Below, piece after piece: positions 52,610 through 61,452 of a DNA stretch of 64,000 nucleotides (position 1 is its first letter; every line of letters begins with the position of its first letter). The DNA is taken from contig NZ_WVNW01000002.1 in NCBI RefSeq assembly GCF_013179285.1, forward strand, positions 248,001-312,000, written 5' to 3'. The position numbers were made by a program, and so were the translations under genes. The notes under the pieces were generated by a model. It did no database searches, was not told where the DNA came from, and was given only the letters and a program-made list of their open reading frames with translations. The DNA comes from Roseobacter sp. HKCCD6576-2. GTDB lineage: Bacteria > Pseudomonadota > Alphaproteobacteria > Rhodobacterales > Rhodobacteraceae.

Positions 52610-53080
52610 TCAGGCGGTGAAGCTGGCCGGTCTGGCCCCGCTCAGCCCGATCAGAACATCCGGCGCGATGGGAAAGATATGCCGTGGCGTGCCCGCTGCT
52701 GCATAAACGATCTCGAACTCTGAGAGGCGCGGATCGAACCAGGCGCGGACTGGCGCGAGATGGCCGATGGGCGCAACGCCGCCAATGGCAAAGCCGGTTT
52801 GCGCGCGGATCAGGTCGGCATCGGCCTTGCCCAGAGGTTCCCCGGCCAGGGCGCTGGCTTTGTCTGCGTCGACCTGGTTGCCGCCAGCGGTGATGAAGAG
52901 CACGGCTTCGCCGCTGGTCTCGGCTTTGAAAATGATCGATTTCGCGATCTGATCCAGCGCACAGCCCGCCGTCTCGGCGGCCTGAGCCGCTGTTCGGGTT
53001 GTGGAGGGCATCTCCAGAACGGCGGTCTCCACGCCAGCCTCGGCCAATGCGCGTTCCACGCGTTTCAAACTCTTGCTCAT
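52610..53080 (-). CDS. YbaK/EbsC-type aminoacyl-tRNA deacylase
   Basis: This 156-residue protein has the YbaK domain: AAQAAETAGCALDQIAKSI with the conserved lysine, IIFKAETSGEAVLFITAGGN and GFAIGGVAPIGHL. Relatives remove wrongly loaded amino acids (Cys or Ala from tRNA-Pro, for example). The specificity cannot be told from sequence. It is convergent with lpxB and divergent from the next gene. Confidence 0.9.
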   Translation of the reverse strand: MSKSLKRVERALAEAGVETAVLEMPSTTRTAAQAAETAGCALDQIAKSIIFKAETSGEAVLFITAGGNQVDADKASALAGEPLGKADADLIRAQTGFAIGGVAPIGHLAPVRAWFDPRLSEFEIVYAAAGTPRHIFPIAPDVLIGLSGARPASFTA

Positions 53081-53155
53081 CGGCTTGCCCCTTGTTCCTG
53101 AGGCGCGACCATTGCAAGGATCGGGGCGAACGACAAGTGTGGGAGGTCGAGCGCC

Positions 53156-53524
53156 ATGGAACAGGAGATTGAAGCGGCGGAGCGCGCGGTTTGGGAGGCG
53201 TTGAAGGCCGGAGACGCGGCGGCCGACGCGGCGCTGTTGAGCGCGGATTTTCTAGGTGTGTATCCAAGCGGCTTTGCCGGGCGCGCCGAGCATTCCAGCC
53301 AATTGTCGGAGGGGCCCACCGTTGCCGAGTACACCCTTTCCGATCCGCGTTTTCGCCAGCTTGGGCCTGATTGCGGGCTTTATTCCTATCGCGCGGCCTA
53401 TCGTCGTCCGGGTGGCTCGGAAGAGGTGATGTTTGTCAGCTCCATCTGGCAGCGCCGGGCGCAAGGCTGGATCAATATCTTCAGCCAGGACACCCCCCTA
53501 GATGAGGCTGATCAGACCCCATGA
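53156..53524 (+). CDS. NTF2-like (DUF4440-type) protein
   Basis: This 122-residue protein has the cone-shaped NTF2-like pattern: an N-terminal helix pair (IEAAERAVWEALKAGDAAAD), SADFLGVYPSGFAGRAEH, and beta strands (FVSSIWQRRAQGWINIFSQD). Members are enzymes or ligand-binding domains of many kinds; no specific role can be given. Its last 4 bases overlap glnE (ATGA), so the two are co-translated. Confidence 0.8.
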   Translation: MEQEIEAAERAVWEALKAGDAAADAALLSADFLGVYPSGFAGRAEHSSQLSEGPTVAEYTLSDPRFRQLGPDCGLYSYRAAYRRPGGSEEVMFVSSIWQRRAQGWINIFSQDTPLDEADQTP

Positions 53525-56322
53525 CATTCGCCGCGCGCATCACGCGTCATCCGATTGCTTTTGATCCTGAGCGCGGCAGCGAGGCCCTGGCGCTGCTTCC
53601 TGACCTAGCGCCGGAACTGCGCCCGTTGATATCGGGCACGGCGGGCTGCAGCCCGTATCTGGCCCGGCTGATGGCACAGGAGACAGATTGGCTCGCCGAA
53701 GCGTTAACGACCGCGCCGGAGGCGGCGCAAGCCGGCATTCTGGCCGCCACCGCAGAATTGGACGGCACCCGAGTGGCCAGCGGGCTTCGGCAGTTGAAAC
53801 GGCGCGCAGCACTGTTGACGGCACTAGCGGATTTGAGCGGGGTCTGGCGCTTGGAAGAGGTCACAGGCGCGCTGACCGATTTTGCGGATGCCGCTGTTCA
53901 CGTTGCGATGCGGGCTCATATCGGAACCGAGATCAAACGCGGCAAGCTGCCAGGGATGGTGGCGGAGGATGCGGAAACCGGTGCCGGGATGGTGGCGCTG
54001 GCGATGGGCAAGATGGGTGCGGGGGAGTTGAACTATTCCTCGGATATCGACCTGATCTGCCTGTTCGATGAAAGCCGGTTCGACCCGGGCGACGAGATGG
54101 ATGCCCGGGCCAGTTTTATCCGCGCGACGCGGCGGATGGCGGCGACGCTGTCGGAAAACACCGCTGAAGGGTATGTGTTCCGCACCGATCTGCGCCTGCG
54201 CCCGGATGCAGGATCGACACCGGTTTGCATTTCGATGGCGGCGGCGGAGCGCTATTACGAGGCCGAGGGGCGCAGTTGGGAGCGCGGCGCCTATATCAAA
54301 GCCCGCGCGGCGGCGGGCGATATCGCGGCGGGCGCCCGGTTCTTGGACATCCTGACGCCCTTCGTTTGGCGCAAACATTTGGATTTCGCGACGATCCAAG
54401 ACACCCATGATATGCGGCAACGGATCAGGTCGCATAAGGGGCTGCATGGGCCGATCACCCTGGACGGCCATAATATGAAGCTTGGTGCCGGGGGCATCCG
54501 CGAGATCGAGTTTTTTGCGCAGACCCGGCAATTGGTGGCGGGCGGGCGTGACCCGGATTTGCGGAGCCGGGAGACGGTGGTGGCACTTGAGGCGTTGGCC
54601 CGGAAAGGCTGGATCGAGGCCGACACCGCGGAGGCTTTGAGCACGCATTACCGCGCCCATCGGGAGGTGGAGCATCGCTTGCAGATGATTGCCGATGCGC
54701 AAACTCATAGTCTGCCGAATTCGGAAGAAGGGTTTGACCGGCTGGCGCGGTTCTGCGGTATGGCTGATACGGATCTGTTCCGGGATGCGTTGAAGGGCCG
54801 GCTGAAGGCCGTGGATCATCTGACCGAGCCGTTTTTTGCGCCCGATGCGCGCGCTGATCCAGAACCCGAGCTGAGCGAGACGGCCCGTGATATTGTCGAG
54901 CGCTGGCATGGGTATCCGGCGCTCCGCTCCGCCCAGGGGCAGGAGATTTTTGCCCGGCTCCGCCCGGATCTTTTGGCCCGGTTCGCCAAGGCGGCGCGCC
55001 CGGAAGAGGCGCTTGGCAATTTCGACGGGTTCTTGCGCGGTCTGCCCGCGGGAGTGCAGCTTTTTTCGCTGTTCGAGGCGAACCCACCCTTGGTGGATTT
55101 GATCGTCGATATCTGCGCCACGGCACCGGGGCTCGCGCGGTATCTCTCGCGGCACTCGGCGGTGCTTGATGCCGTTCTGGGCGGCAGTTTCTTTGCGGCG
55201 TGGCCCGGTGCCGAAGCCCTGACGCAGGACCTGTCGGCCGCTTTGATTGGGTTGGATTATGAGGCGCAGTTGGATGAGGCCCGGCGCTGGCAGAAGGAAT
55301 GGTATTTTCGGATCGGCGTGCATCACCTGCGCGGGTTGATCGATGCGGAAGAGGCAGGGGCGCAGTATTCCGCCTTGGCCGATGCGGTCGTCGCCGGTCT
55401 TTGGCCCGCGGTCTGCGCCGATATTGCGCGGCGTCATGGGCCAGCGCCGGGTCGCGGTGGCGCAGTTCTGGCCATGGGCAGCTTGGGCGCGGGGCGGTTG
55501 AGCGCGGGATCAGACCTGGATCTGATCGTCATTTATGATGCCGGGGGCGTTGAGATGACGGAAGGCCGCCGCCCGCTGGACCCGCGATCTTGGTTTGCCA
55601 AGGCGACAAAGGCGCTGGTGACGGCGCTGAGCGCGCCGACCGCGTCAGGCAAGCTTTATGAAGTGGATATGCGGCTCAGACCCTCGGGGCGGCAGGGGCC
55701 GGTTGCCACGGGGTTGGAGGCGTTTCGGCAGTATCAGATGACTGAGGCCTGGACCTGGGAGCATATGGCGCTGACCCGGGCCCGGCCGGTGGCCGGAGCG
55801 CCCGAGTTGATGGCCGATATCGAAGCCGTACGCCGGGATGTTTTGGCCGCTGATACATCGCCCGAAACCGTCCTCAGCGACACCGCCGAGATGCGGACCC
55901 GGCTGCAGGCGGCGGGGCGAGGCGGCGATACGTGGTCGGTGAAAGGTGGTGCCGGTGGCGCGCAAGAGATCGAGCTTCTGGCCCAGGCCGCGGCCTTGGC
56001 GGCGGGCGATCCGGCGCGCGAGGTCGCCGGGCAGATTGCGGCGGCTGAACGGCTCGGCTGGCTGTCGGCCTCGGCAGCGCAAGCGCTCCGCGATGCCTAC
56101 CGGCTCTTTACCCAGGTTCAGCAGGCCACCCGGCTTTTGACCGATCAGGCCCTTGACCTGGAGGAGATCGGCGTTGGCGGGCGGGCGTTTCTTTGCCAGA
56201 CGACGGAGACCGATACGATCGAGGCCTTGACGAGAATGCTTGACGCGGCCCGGTCGGAGGCGGCACTGATCGTTGCAGGCATCTTGCCCGAGACGGGTGC
56301 AGAGACAGGAACATCCACATGA
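53521..56322 (+). CDS. glnE: Bifunctional glutamine synthetase adenylyltransferase/deadenylase
   Basis: This 933-residue enzyme adenylylates or deadenylylates glutamine synthetase in response to PII and glutamine. It carries two nucleotidyltransferase domains: one near residue 168-186 (GKMGAGELNYSSDIDLICLF) and one near 655-672 (GSLGAGRLSAGSDLDLIVIY), each followed by a helical GlnD_UR-type domain. Intact GxSDxD motifs in both suggest both activities. The start overlaps the NTF2-like gene. The stop overlaps the following small gene by 4 bases. Confidence 0.95.
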   Translation: MTFAARITRHPIAFDPERGSEALALLPDLAPELRPLISGTAGCSPYLARLMAQETDWLAEALTTAPEAAQAGILAATAELDGTRVASGLRQLKRRAALLTALADLSGVWRLEEVTGALTDFADAAVHVAMRAHIGTEIKRGKLPGMVAEDAETGAGMVALAMGKMGAGELNYSSDIDLICLFDESRFDPGDEMDARASFIRATRRMAATLSENTAEGYVFRTDLRLRPDAGSTPVCISMAAAERYYEAEGRSWERGAYIKARAAAGDIAAGARFLDILTPFVWRKHLDFATIQDTHDMRQRIRSHKGLHGPITLDGHNMKLGAGGIREIEFFAQTRQLVAGGRDPDLRSRETVVALEALARKGWIEADTAEALSTHYRAHREVEHRLQMIADAQTHSLPNSEEGFDRLARFCGMADTDLFRDALKGRLKAVDHLTEPFFAPDARADPEPELSETARDIVERWHGYPALRSAQGQEIFARLRPDLLARFAKAARPEEALGNFDGFLRGLPAGVQLFSLFEANPPLVDLIVDICATAPGLARYLSRHSAVLDAVLGGSFFAAWPGAEALTQDLSAALIGLDYEAQLDEARRWQKEWYFRIGVHHLRGLIDAEEAGAQYSALADAVVAGLWPAVCADIARRHGPAPGRGGAVLAMGSLGAGRLSAGSDLDLIVIYDAGGVEMTEGRRPLDPRSWFAKATKALVTALSAPTASGKLYEVDMRLRPSGRQGPVATGLEAFRQYQMTEAWTWEHMALTRARPVAGAPELMADIEAVRRDVLAADTSPETVLSDTAEMRTRLQAAGRGGDTWSVKGGAGGAQEIELLAQAAALAAGDPAREVAGQIAAAERLGWLSASAAQALRDAYRLFTQVQQATRLLTDQALDLEEIGVGGRAFLCQTTETDTIEALTRMLDAARSEAALIVAGILPETGAETGTST

Positions 56323-56594
56323 GCAAGCCCGGCGACGCCAATGATCCGAAAGGCCTGATCCGAGAGGCGTATTTGATCGATGGGATCACCCTGCCAGAAT
56401 GCCGCTCGATCTTCATGGATTGGGCCTTGAGCCTGGCCGCGCCGGACCCGCGTGCCGCCATCGAGATCCTTCTGGCGCGCCATGGTGTTGGCCATGACGA
56501 TCACCCGATGACCGAGGTCCTAAAGGCCGGACGTGCGGCCCCACCTGCGACCAAACGTCGGGGCGGGCGCGCCGCCCGTCTTGAGAACGGCTGA
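56319..56594 (+). CDS. Conserved small protein of unknown function
   Basis: A 91-residue soluble protein: acidic N-terminal and helical central part (GLIREAYLIDGITLPECRSI, FMDWALSLAAPDPRAAIEIL) and a basic tail (TKRRGGRAARLENG). It overlaps the glnE stop by 4 bases (ATGA), so it is likely expressed with glnE. I do not know the family. No signal peptide. Confidence 0.75.
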   Translation: MSKPGDANDPKGLIREAYLIDGITLPECRSIFMDWALSLAAPDPRAAIEILLARHGVGHDDHPMTEVLKAGRAAPPATKRRGGRAARLENG

Positions 56595-56597
56595 GCC

Positions 56598-57047
56598 ATG
56601 AAGGATCACAGAAGCATGTCTGCCATCGGGCGGCTGATTTTTGCGGCGCTTTTGGCGGTGATGCCGATTTCCGCACTTGCGCAAGACCGGACGCCTGGCG
56701 TCTTCGACGATTATGATGCCATGCGCGCCACCTTGGACAGGTTGGTCATGTCTCGTGCGGTGTCGGAACTCCTGGCCGCTTTTGGCGGCAGCGATGAGAT
56801 GTCGCCGCAAGATCTTATCGCGGTCGAGGCCCAGTTGCGCGGGTTCTATCCCAATGATTTTGTGGACGGGGCCGTGATGCAAGATGGCTCCATGTCGAAT
56901 GGATTCCAGCAGCAGATCATCGCCTATTGGGACGATGAGTTCAATTACATCTATGTGCATTTGCTTCTGCACGACCGAGGCGATGATTTGGTGGCGATCC
57001 GCATGGGGTTCAACACCGATATCAACGTGTTTTTGCCGCTGTTCTAA
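56598..57047 (+). CDS. Secreted protein of unknown function
   Basis: This 149-residue protein has a signal peptide (MSAIGRLIFAALLAVMPISA, ending near ALAQ if started at the second ATG, 56616). The mature part is acidic: DDYDAMRATLDRLVMSRAVS, LRGFYPNDFVDGAVM and IAYWDDEFNYIYVHLLLHDR. I recognise no domain. It follows the small gene by 3 bases and ends in a 4-base tail-to-tail overlap with the GlxA-type regulator. Confidence 0.72.
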   Translation: MKDHRSMSAIGRLIFAALLAVMPISALAQDRTPGVFDDYDAMRATLDRLVMSRAVSELLAAFGGSDEMSPQDLIAVEAQLRGFYPNDFVDGAVMQDGSMSNGFQQQIIAYWDDEFNYIYVHLLLHDRGDDLVAIRMGFNTDINVFLPLF

Positions 57048-58033
57048 CCCGATAGGCGCGCGGCCTGCGATCCGCGCTCGCGATAGGGGGTCGTGTCGTA
57101 ATGCGCCCGATAGCATTTTGAGAAATGCGACGGAGATGCAAAGCCACATGCCAGCGCCACATTGATCACGCTCATATCGGTCTGCATCAACAGGTTGCGC
57201 GCTTTCGCCAGTCGCAACTCCATGTAATAGCGCTTGGGAGATCGGTTCAGGTAGCGCCGGAACAGGCGTTCCAATTGCCGGGTCGACATGCCGACATCGC
57301 TGGCCAGAACCGACGGGCTGATCGGGTCTTCGATGTTCTGCTCCATCATCCGAATGACCTGGCTGAGCTTCGGATGGCGCACGCCGATCCGGGTTGGGAT
57401 CGAGAGGCGTTGGGTATCTTGGTCGGTGCGGATCGAGGTGTAGATCAGCTGATCGGCGACGAGATTGGCCAACTCCTCGCCATGATCGGTGGCGATGATT
57501 TTCAGCATCAGGTCAATTGAGGCCGTGCCACCTGCCGTTGTGATCCGGTTGCCATCAATCACAAAGACCGATTTGGTCAGCGCCACATCCTCAAATTCTT
57601 CTGTGAAGCTGTCTTGGTTTTCCCAATGGATCGTGGCGCGTTTGCCGTCCAAAAGCCCGGCCTTGGCGAGCGAGTAGCCCGCGGTGCACAGCCCGCCGAT
57701 CACTGGCCCTTTGCGCGCTTCCCGGCGGAGCCAGTTTAGAAGCCGCTTATTCGTCGCCCCCTGCACGTCAATGCCACCGCAGAGCAAAACGATGTCATCG
57801 CGCCCGACCTCTTCGAGATCGTGATCGAGTTTGTAGCCAATCCCGGCGCTGCAATAGACCATCTCGCCGCCTTCGCCAGCGAGGGACCATTCATAGAGCG
57901 TCTCGCCTGCCATACGGTTGGCGATCCGCAATGCCTCCACCGCGCAGGAGAAGCAGAGCATGGTAAACTGGTCCAGCAGCACGAACACATAGCGTTTCGG
58001 CTGGTTCGGCACGCCGTTTTTCAGGCTGGGCAT
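57044..58033 (-). CDS. GlxA-type transcriptional regulator (DJ-1/PfpI plus AraC HTH)
   Basis: This 329-residue protein has an N-terminal DJ-1/PfpI-like domain (RYVFVLLDQFTMLCFSCAVE, VIGGLCTAGYSLAKAGLLDG, FVIDGNRITTAGGTASIDLM) and a C-terminal AraC helix-turn-helix region (LASDVGMSTRQLERLFRRYL, VALACGFASPSHFSKCYRAH). Regulators of this type often control quaternary-amine or amino-acid catabolism; the target here is unknown. ATG 58033 is chosen for its AAAGGGA ribosome binding site; an in-frame ATG at 58099 adds 22 residues. It is divergent from the DAHP synthase gene. Confidence 0.87.
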   Translation of the reverse strand: MPSLKNGVPNQPKRYVFVLLDQFTMLCFSCAVEALRIANRMAGETLYEWSLAGEGGEMVYCSAGIGYKLDHDLEEVGRDDIVLLCGGIDVQGATNKRLLNWLRREARKGPVIGGLCTAGYSLAKAGLLDGKRATIHWENQDSFTEEFEDVALTKSVFVIDGNRITTAGGTASIDLMLKIIATDHGEELANLVADQLIYTSIRTDQDTQRLSIPTRIGVRHPKLSQVIRMMEQNIEDPISPSVLASDVGMSTRQLERLFRRYLNRSPKRYYMELRLAKARNLLMQTDMSVINVALACGFASPSHFSKCYRAHYDTTPYRERGSQAARLSG

Positions 58034-58199
58034 GCGCCGGTCCCTTTCTTCCTCCCATCCGGGCCAATCGACGGCCCGATTTGATAGCGAAACCACCATT
58101 TGCGAGTCTTGGCAATCTCCGATAGCGCTAAAAAAAGGCCATTGGATGCACCGCCGGACATGCCTATAAGCGTGTCGGTGAGCGATGTAGGAGGCTGTT

Positions 58200-59573
58200 A
58201 TGACAGCGGCACAAGGCTGGAGCAAATCGGATTGGCGCGCGAAACCGCGGGTTCAGATGCCGGATTATCCCGACCAGGCGGCATTGGCCGCGGTTGAGGC
58301 GCAGCTTGGGAAATATCCGCCGCTGGTTTTTGCCGGTGAGGCGCGGCGGTTAAAATCGGAACTGGCGGCTGTCTCGCGCGGCGAGGCGTTTTTGCTGCAA
58401 GGCGGGGATTGCGCCGAAAGCTTTGCCGAGTTCAGCGCGGACACGATCCGCGACACGTTCCAGGTGATGCTGCAAATGGCGATGGTGCTGACCTATGGCG
58501 CGAAAGTGCCGGTGGTGAAGGTCGGTCGGATGGCGGGCCAGTTTGCCAAGCCACGTTCGGCCCCGACCGAGGTTGTCGATGGCGTGGAGCTGCCCAGCTA
58601 TCGCGGGGACATCATCAACGAGCTGGATTTCACGCCCGAGTCGCGCATTCCCGATCCGGCGAAAATGCTGCAGGCCTATACGCAGGCAGCCGCGTCGCTG
58701 AACCTGCTCCGCGCGTTTTCGACCGGTGGTTTTGCCGATATGCACCGGGTGCATTCCTGGACGCTTGGCTTCACGGATGGGGCAGGGGCCGAGAAATATC
58801 GCGATATCGCAACCCGAATTCAGGACACCATCGATTTCATGGCCGCCGCGGGTATCGATGGTGGGACGACCCATGAATTCTCGACCGTCGATTTCTATAC
58901 CAGCCATGAGGCGTTGCTTCTGGAATATGAAGAAGCGCTGGCGCGGGTCGATTCGACCACCGGGCTGCCGCTGGCCGGATCGGGCCATATGATCTGGATC
59001 GGGGATCGGACGCGGCAACCCGACGGGGCCCATGTGGAATTCGCCCGCGGCGTTCAGAACCCGATTGGTCTGAAATGCGGGCCGTCGACTTCGGCAGAGG
59101 ATTTGAAAGTGCTGATGGCGACGCTGAACCCGGAGAACGAGGCCGGACGACTGACCCTGATCGCGCGGTTCGGTGCCGGTAAAGTCGGTGAGCATCTCCC
59201 CCGTCTGATCAAGGCGGTTCAGGAGGAAGGTGCCAATGTCGTTTGGTCCTGCGACCCGATGCATGGCAACACGGTCAAGGCGAATTCCGGTTATAAGACG
59301 CGGTTCTTCAACGCGATCTTGCAGGAGATTCAGGAGTTCTTTGCGATCCACCGGGCCGAGGGGACCGTGCCCGGCGGCGTGCATTTTGAGATGACAGGCA
59401 AGGATGTGACCGAATGCACCGGGGGCGTGCGCGCGGTGACGGATGAGGATCTGTCGGACCGATATCACACGGCCTGTGACCCCCGGTTGAACGCCAGCCA
59501 GTCGCTAGAGCTGGCCTTCCTGGTGGCCGAAGAGCTGTCGGCCGGTCGTGAAGCGAAACGCGCCGTCGGATAA
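58200..59573 (+). CDS. Class II 3-deoxy-7-phosphoheptulonate (DAHP) synthase
   Basis: This 457-residue enzyme condenses PEP and erythrose 4-phosphate, the first step of the shikimate pathway that aroB and aroK continue. It belongs to the plant-like class II type: [100 protein letters not shown], and [21 protein letters not shown] strong AGGAGG precedes the ATG. A terminator lies 20 bases after the stop. Confidence 0.95.
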   Translation: MTAAQGWSKSDWRAKPRVQMPDYPDQAALAAVEAQLGKYPPLVFAGEARRLKSELAAVSRGEAFLLQGGDCAESFAEFSADTIRDTFQVMLQMAMVLTYGAKVPVVKVGRMAGQFAKPRSAPTEVVDGVELPSYRGDIINELDFTPESRIPDPAKMLQAYTQAAASLNLLRAFSTGGFADMHRVHSWTLGFTDGAGAEKYRDIATRIQDTIDFMAAAGIDGGTTHEFSTVDFYTSHEALLLEYEEALARVDSTTGLPLAGSGHMIWIGDRTRQPDGAHVEFARGVQNPIGLKCGPSTSAEDLKVLMATLNPENEAGRLTLIARFGAGKVGEHLPRLIKAVQEEGANVVWSCDPMHGNTVKANSGYKTRFFNAILQEIQEFFAIHRAEGTVPGGVHFEMTGKDVTECTGGVRAVTDEDLSDRYHTACDPRLNASQSLELAFLVAEELSAGREAKRAVG

Positions 59574-59592
59574 CGTGAGGGAAAGAGGCAGA

Positions 59593-59629
59593 AGGCTCGG
59601 GGTGCGCGACGTGCTCGGAGCCTTTTTTT
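59593..59629 (+). terminator. Rho-independent terminator after DAHP synthase
   Basis: AGGCTC (59593-59598) pairs with GAGCCT (59618-59623), followed by seven Ts (59623-59629). The 19-base loop can form an inner GCGC/GTGC pairing. Confidence 0.75.
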
Positions 59630-59731
59630 GTGTCGATCGCATTGATGATGCCGTCAGCCGTGAGGCGGCTAGCGTGTTAACCTTCACATCGCGGCCATCG
59701 GCGAATTGATTAATCGCGCGTGGTTAGATCG

Positions 59732-59929
59732 CTAGTCCTTGCCGCCTTTGACGACCCGCAAAATGGGTTTCTTGTCAGATGTGATCCGTGGTGGTGGCGT
59801 CCAGGGGGCCGGGGCTTCGGCCAGTCCCGATGCGCCATCATATTGTGTCCCAAGAGCGGGACGGCCAGCGCGCAAGGGCTTCAAGTTTGTCCGACGCAAA
59901 CGGAAGCGGCGGGGGGGCTGCCCGATCAC
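59732..59929 (-). CDS. Possible small arginine/proline-rich protein
   Basis: GTG 59929 opens a 65-codon frame: MIGQPPRRFRLRRTNLKPLR, then AGRPALGTQYDGASGLAEAP and APWTPPPRITSDKKPILRVV, ending KGGKD. It is basic, low in complexity and has no hydrophobic segment. AGAAGGG abuts the GTG, closer than usual. The clean ordered sequence argues for a real gene; the weak start argues against. Function unknown. Confidence 0.42.
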   Translation of the reverse strand: MIGQPPRRFRLRRTNLKPLRAGRPALGTQYDGASGLAEAPAPWTPPPRITSDKKPILRVVKGGKD

Positions 59930-60055
59930 CCCTTCTGTTGTCTTTCATATAGTTTAAAAAGGGTATTTTCAGAGGTTTGATACCGAATGAGCCGGAAAGT
60001 CCTGAGAGTATCCGGAACGATCCTTAATAATCAAATCAAACAAAAAACAAATCAA

Positions 60056-60433
60056 TCAGCCCCGCTGCCGCTTCTTGAACCATGCGTGTATGGCGCTCTT
60101 GCCGACACGGCGTGGCTCCGGGAAATGCTCCGCAACCTTTTGTGCAATCTGAGCGTAAGTTAATCGATCAATACGCGCGATTAGGAAGGCTTGAAGCTCT
60201 GGGTCGCAGTCGATCTTTGGAGCGCGGCCCATGCGATGTTCTTTGCGATGCTCAGTCACCGGGACATTGCATTCTGGCAGGCTTTCCAGTCCGCGCTGAA
60301 GCAAATGATCTTCACAAGCGCCGACTGTTTCAAGGGCGTTTGAAAGGGCTTTTAAACCTTCTTCAAACATGGCTTTACCTGCCTTGATTTGCGCGTATGC
60401 GTCTCTGATTTTGACACGGATACTTTCGCCCAT
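60056..60433 (-). CDS. Phage protein with C-terminal helix-turn-helix-like motif
   Basis: This 125-residue protein has an N-terminal helical part (IRVKIRDAYAQIKAGKAMFE) and a C-terminal part (GRAPKIDCDPELQAFLIARI, then TYAQIAQKVAEHFPEPRRVG, KSAIHAWFKKR) that looks like a DNA-binding helix-turn-helix, as in small terminase-like phage proteins. That is a resemblance, not a firm call. ATG 60433 has AAGGAG 7 bases upstream. It is last in the prophage transcript; a long stem-loop lies just upstream. Confidence 0.72.
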   Translation of the reverse strand: MGESIRVKIRDAYAQIKAGKAMFEEGLKALSNALETVGACEDHLLQRGLESLPECNVPVTEHRKEHRMGRAPKIDCDPELQAFLIARIDRLTYAQIAQKVAEHFPEPRRVGKSAIHAWFKKRQRG

Positions 60434-60453
60434 TTCTGGCTCCTTACATTTGC

Positions 60454-60490
60454 GGGGTGAGCGAGGAACCTGCCAGTTTCCGCTCACCCC
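60454..60490 (-). promoter_or_regulatory. Long perfect stem-loop between phage genes
   Basis: GGGGTGAGCG (60454-60463) pairs exactly with CGCTCACCCC (60481-60490), with a partly pairing 17-base loop. It lies between the protease stop and the start of the 125-residue gene. No T-run follows in the reading direction, so a control or RNA-stability role seems more likely than a simple terminator. Confidence 0.6.
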
Positions 60491-60536
60491 ATTCCGGCTT
60501 TGAGACCAAGGCTAAGCCAAAGCCGAAAACCCCAAC

Positions 60537-61448
60537 TTACCGTTCAACCATTGTTCCCGGTTCAATGTCGAGTTGTGCACAGATAGCCAATTCGGCCTCG
60601 TCGTATGCGCGGGACTTTGGTTCGCTCAAAGGTGAACCGCTAACGGCGGGTTTGAACAAATGGGCGTAGGCAGGCGCTGCGCTTTTGGTGAACTGGACAA
60701 AGCTGTCAGGGTCTTGGCGGCAAAGTGCCGTGGCCCAGTCGCGCATTCCCGGTGTGATAAAGCCTTCGTCAAGTGCATCCGAAACCATAGCTTCAACTTC
60801 ATTTTCCCGTGCCATAGCAACCTTGCTGCCACGATCATTCATGAGGTCGCGCACGGCCTCGATCGGAACATACTTGGCAGGGTCGGGTGTGGACTGCGAA
60901 GTGATCGCGTTCAGGATTGCGCCCCGATCAGCGCTGGACGGTAGTCCAAGCGCAGATGCAATATCGCTCAGATCGGTGTCGGTTGACATGGTAGGTTCCT
61001 CTCTAGCAAGCGCTGTCAGGTGAAGGTTCGGCTCATGCACAAGGGACGCGCCCTTGAGGAACACAACCTTGCCCGTGACAGGCGCGTATTTGAACGTTGG
61101 GCTGATAAAGCGATATTCCCGCTCTTTGATCAGCTTGGCGGCGGTGTCGGTCCATTTGACATGGCCCCAAATACCATCTGGGCGCGCCTCGAGTTCGGTA
61201 ATCCAGCCCGCTGCCGGAACTGGGCCGGTTTTCTTACGACCCGGATCATCCGCCTGATGCTCATAATCAACTACCAAGTCGATTTTGCGGGAACGGAATT
61301 GGGCAATCAGATGGTGGGGATTGTCGAGTTTCCATGAACGCCCGTCACGCCCCCGAAATGTGCCAAGCGGCAAGAGGTGAATAACGGTGGGCGCGGCTTT
61401 GCCCTGGGGGAGTTCCCGCGCCTCACAGGTTGCAACTTCAAACGCCAT
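60537..61448 (-). CDS. Mu-like phage protease (protein I family)
   Basis: This 303-residue protein matches the Mu head protease/scaffold family: PTVIHLLPLGTFRGRDGRSW, LVVDYEHQADDPGR, PVPAAGWITELEARPDGIWG, REYRFISPTFKYAPVTG and LVHEPNLHLTAL. The C-terminal third is helical and probably acts as scaffold (DLSDIASALGLPSSADRGAI). It would cleave head proteins during capsid maturation. ATG 61448 is used; GTG 61460 would overlap the head gene stop. Unusually, it is downstream of the head protein. Confidence 0.88.
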   Translation of the reverse strand: MAFEVATCEARELPQGKAAPTVIHLLPLGTFRGRDGRSWKLDNPHHLIAQFRSRKIDLVVDYEHQADDPGRKKTGPVPAAGWITELEARPDGIWGHVKWTDTAAKLIKEREYRFISPTFKYAPVTGKVVFLKGASLVHEPNLHLTALAREEPTMSTDTDLSDIASALGLPSSADRGAILNAITSQSTPDPAKYVPIEAVRDLMNDRGSKVAMARENEVEAMVSDALDEGFITPGMRDWATALCRQDPDSFVQFTKSAAPAYAHLFKPAVSGSPLSEPKSRAYDEAELAICAQLDIEPGTMVER

Positions 61449-61452
61449 CGGA

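Larger units (their letters stand above)
59574..60055. other. 482-bp junction between host genes and prophage
   Basis: It holds the DAHP synthase terminator, one possible small gene on the minus strand (59732-59929) and an AT-rich stretch (about 59935-60056) leading into the prophage genes. The host-phage border is probably here, but the exact end and target duplication cannot be told without the other end. Confidence 0.45.

Noticed and set aside
53824-55437. 537-codon minus-strand frame inside glnE
   Set aside because: Antisense to glnE, whose two catalytic domains are intact; no domain found on the minus strand.
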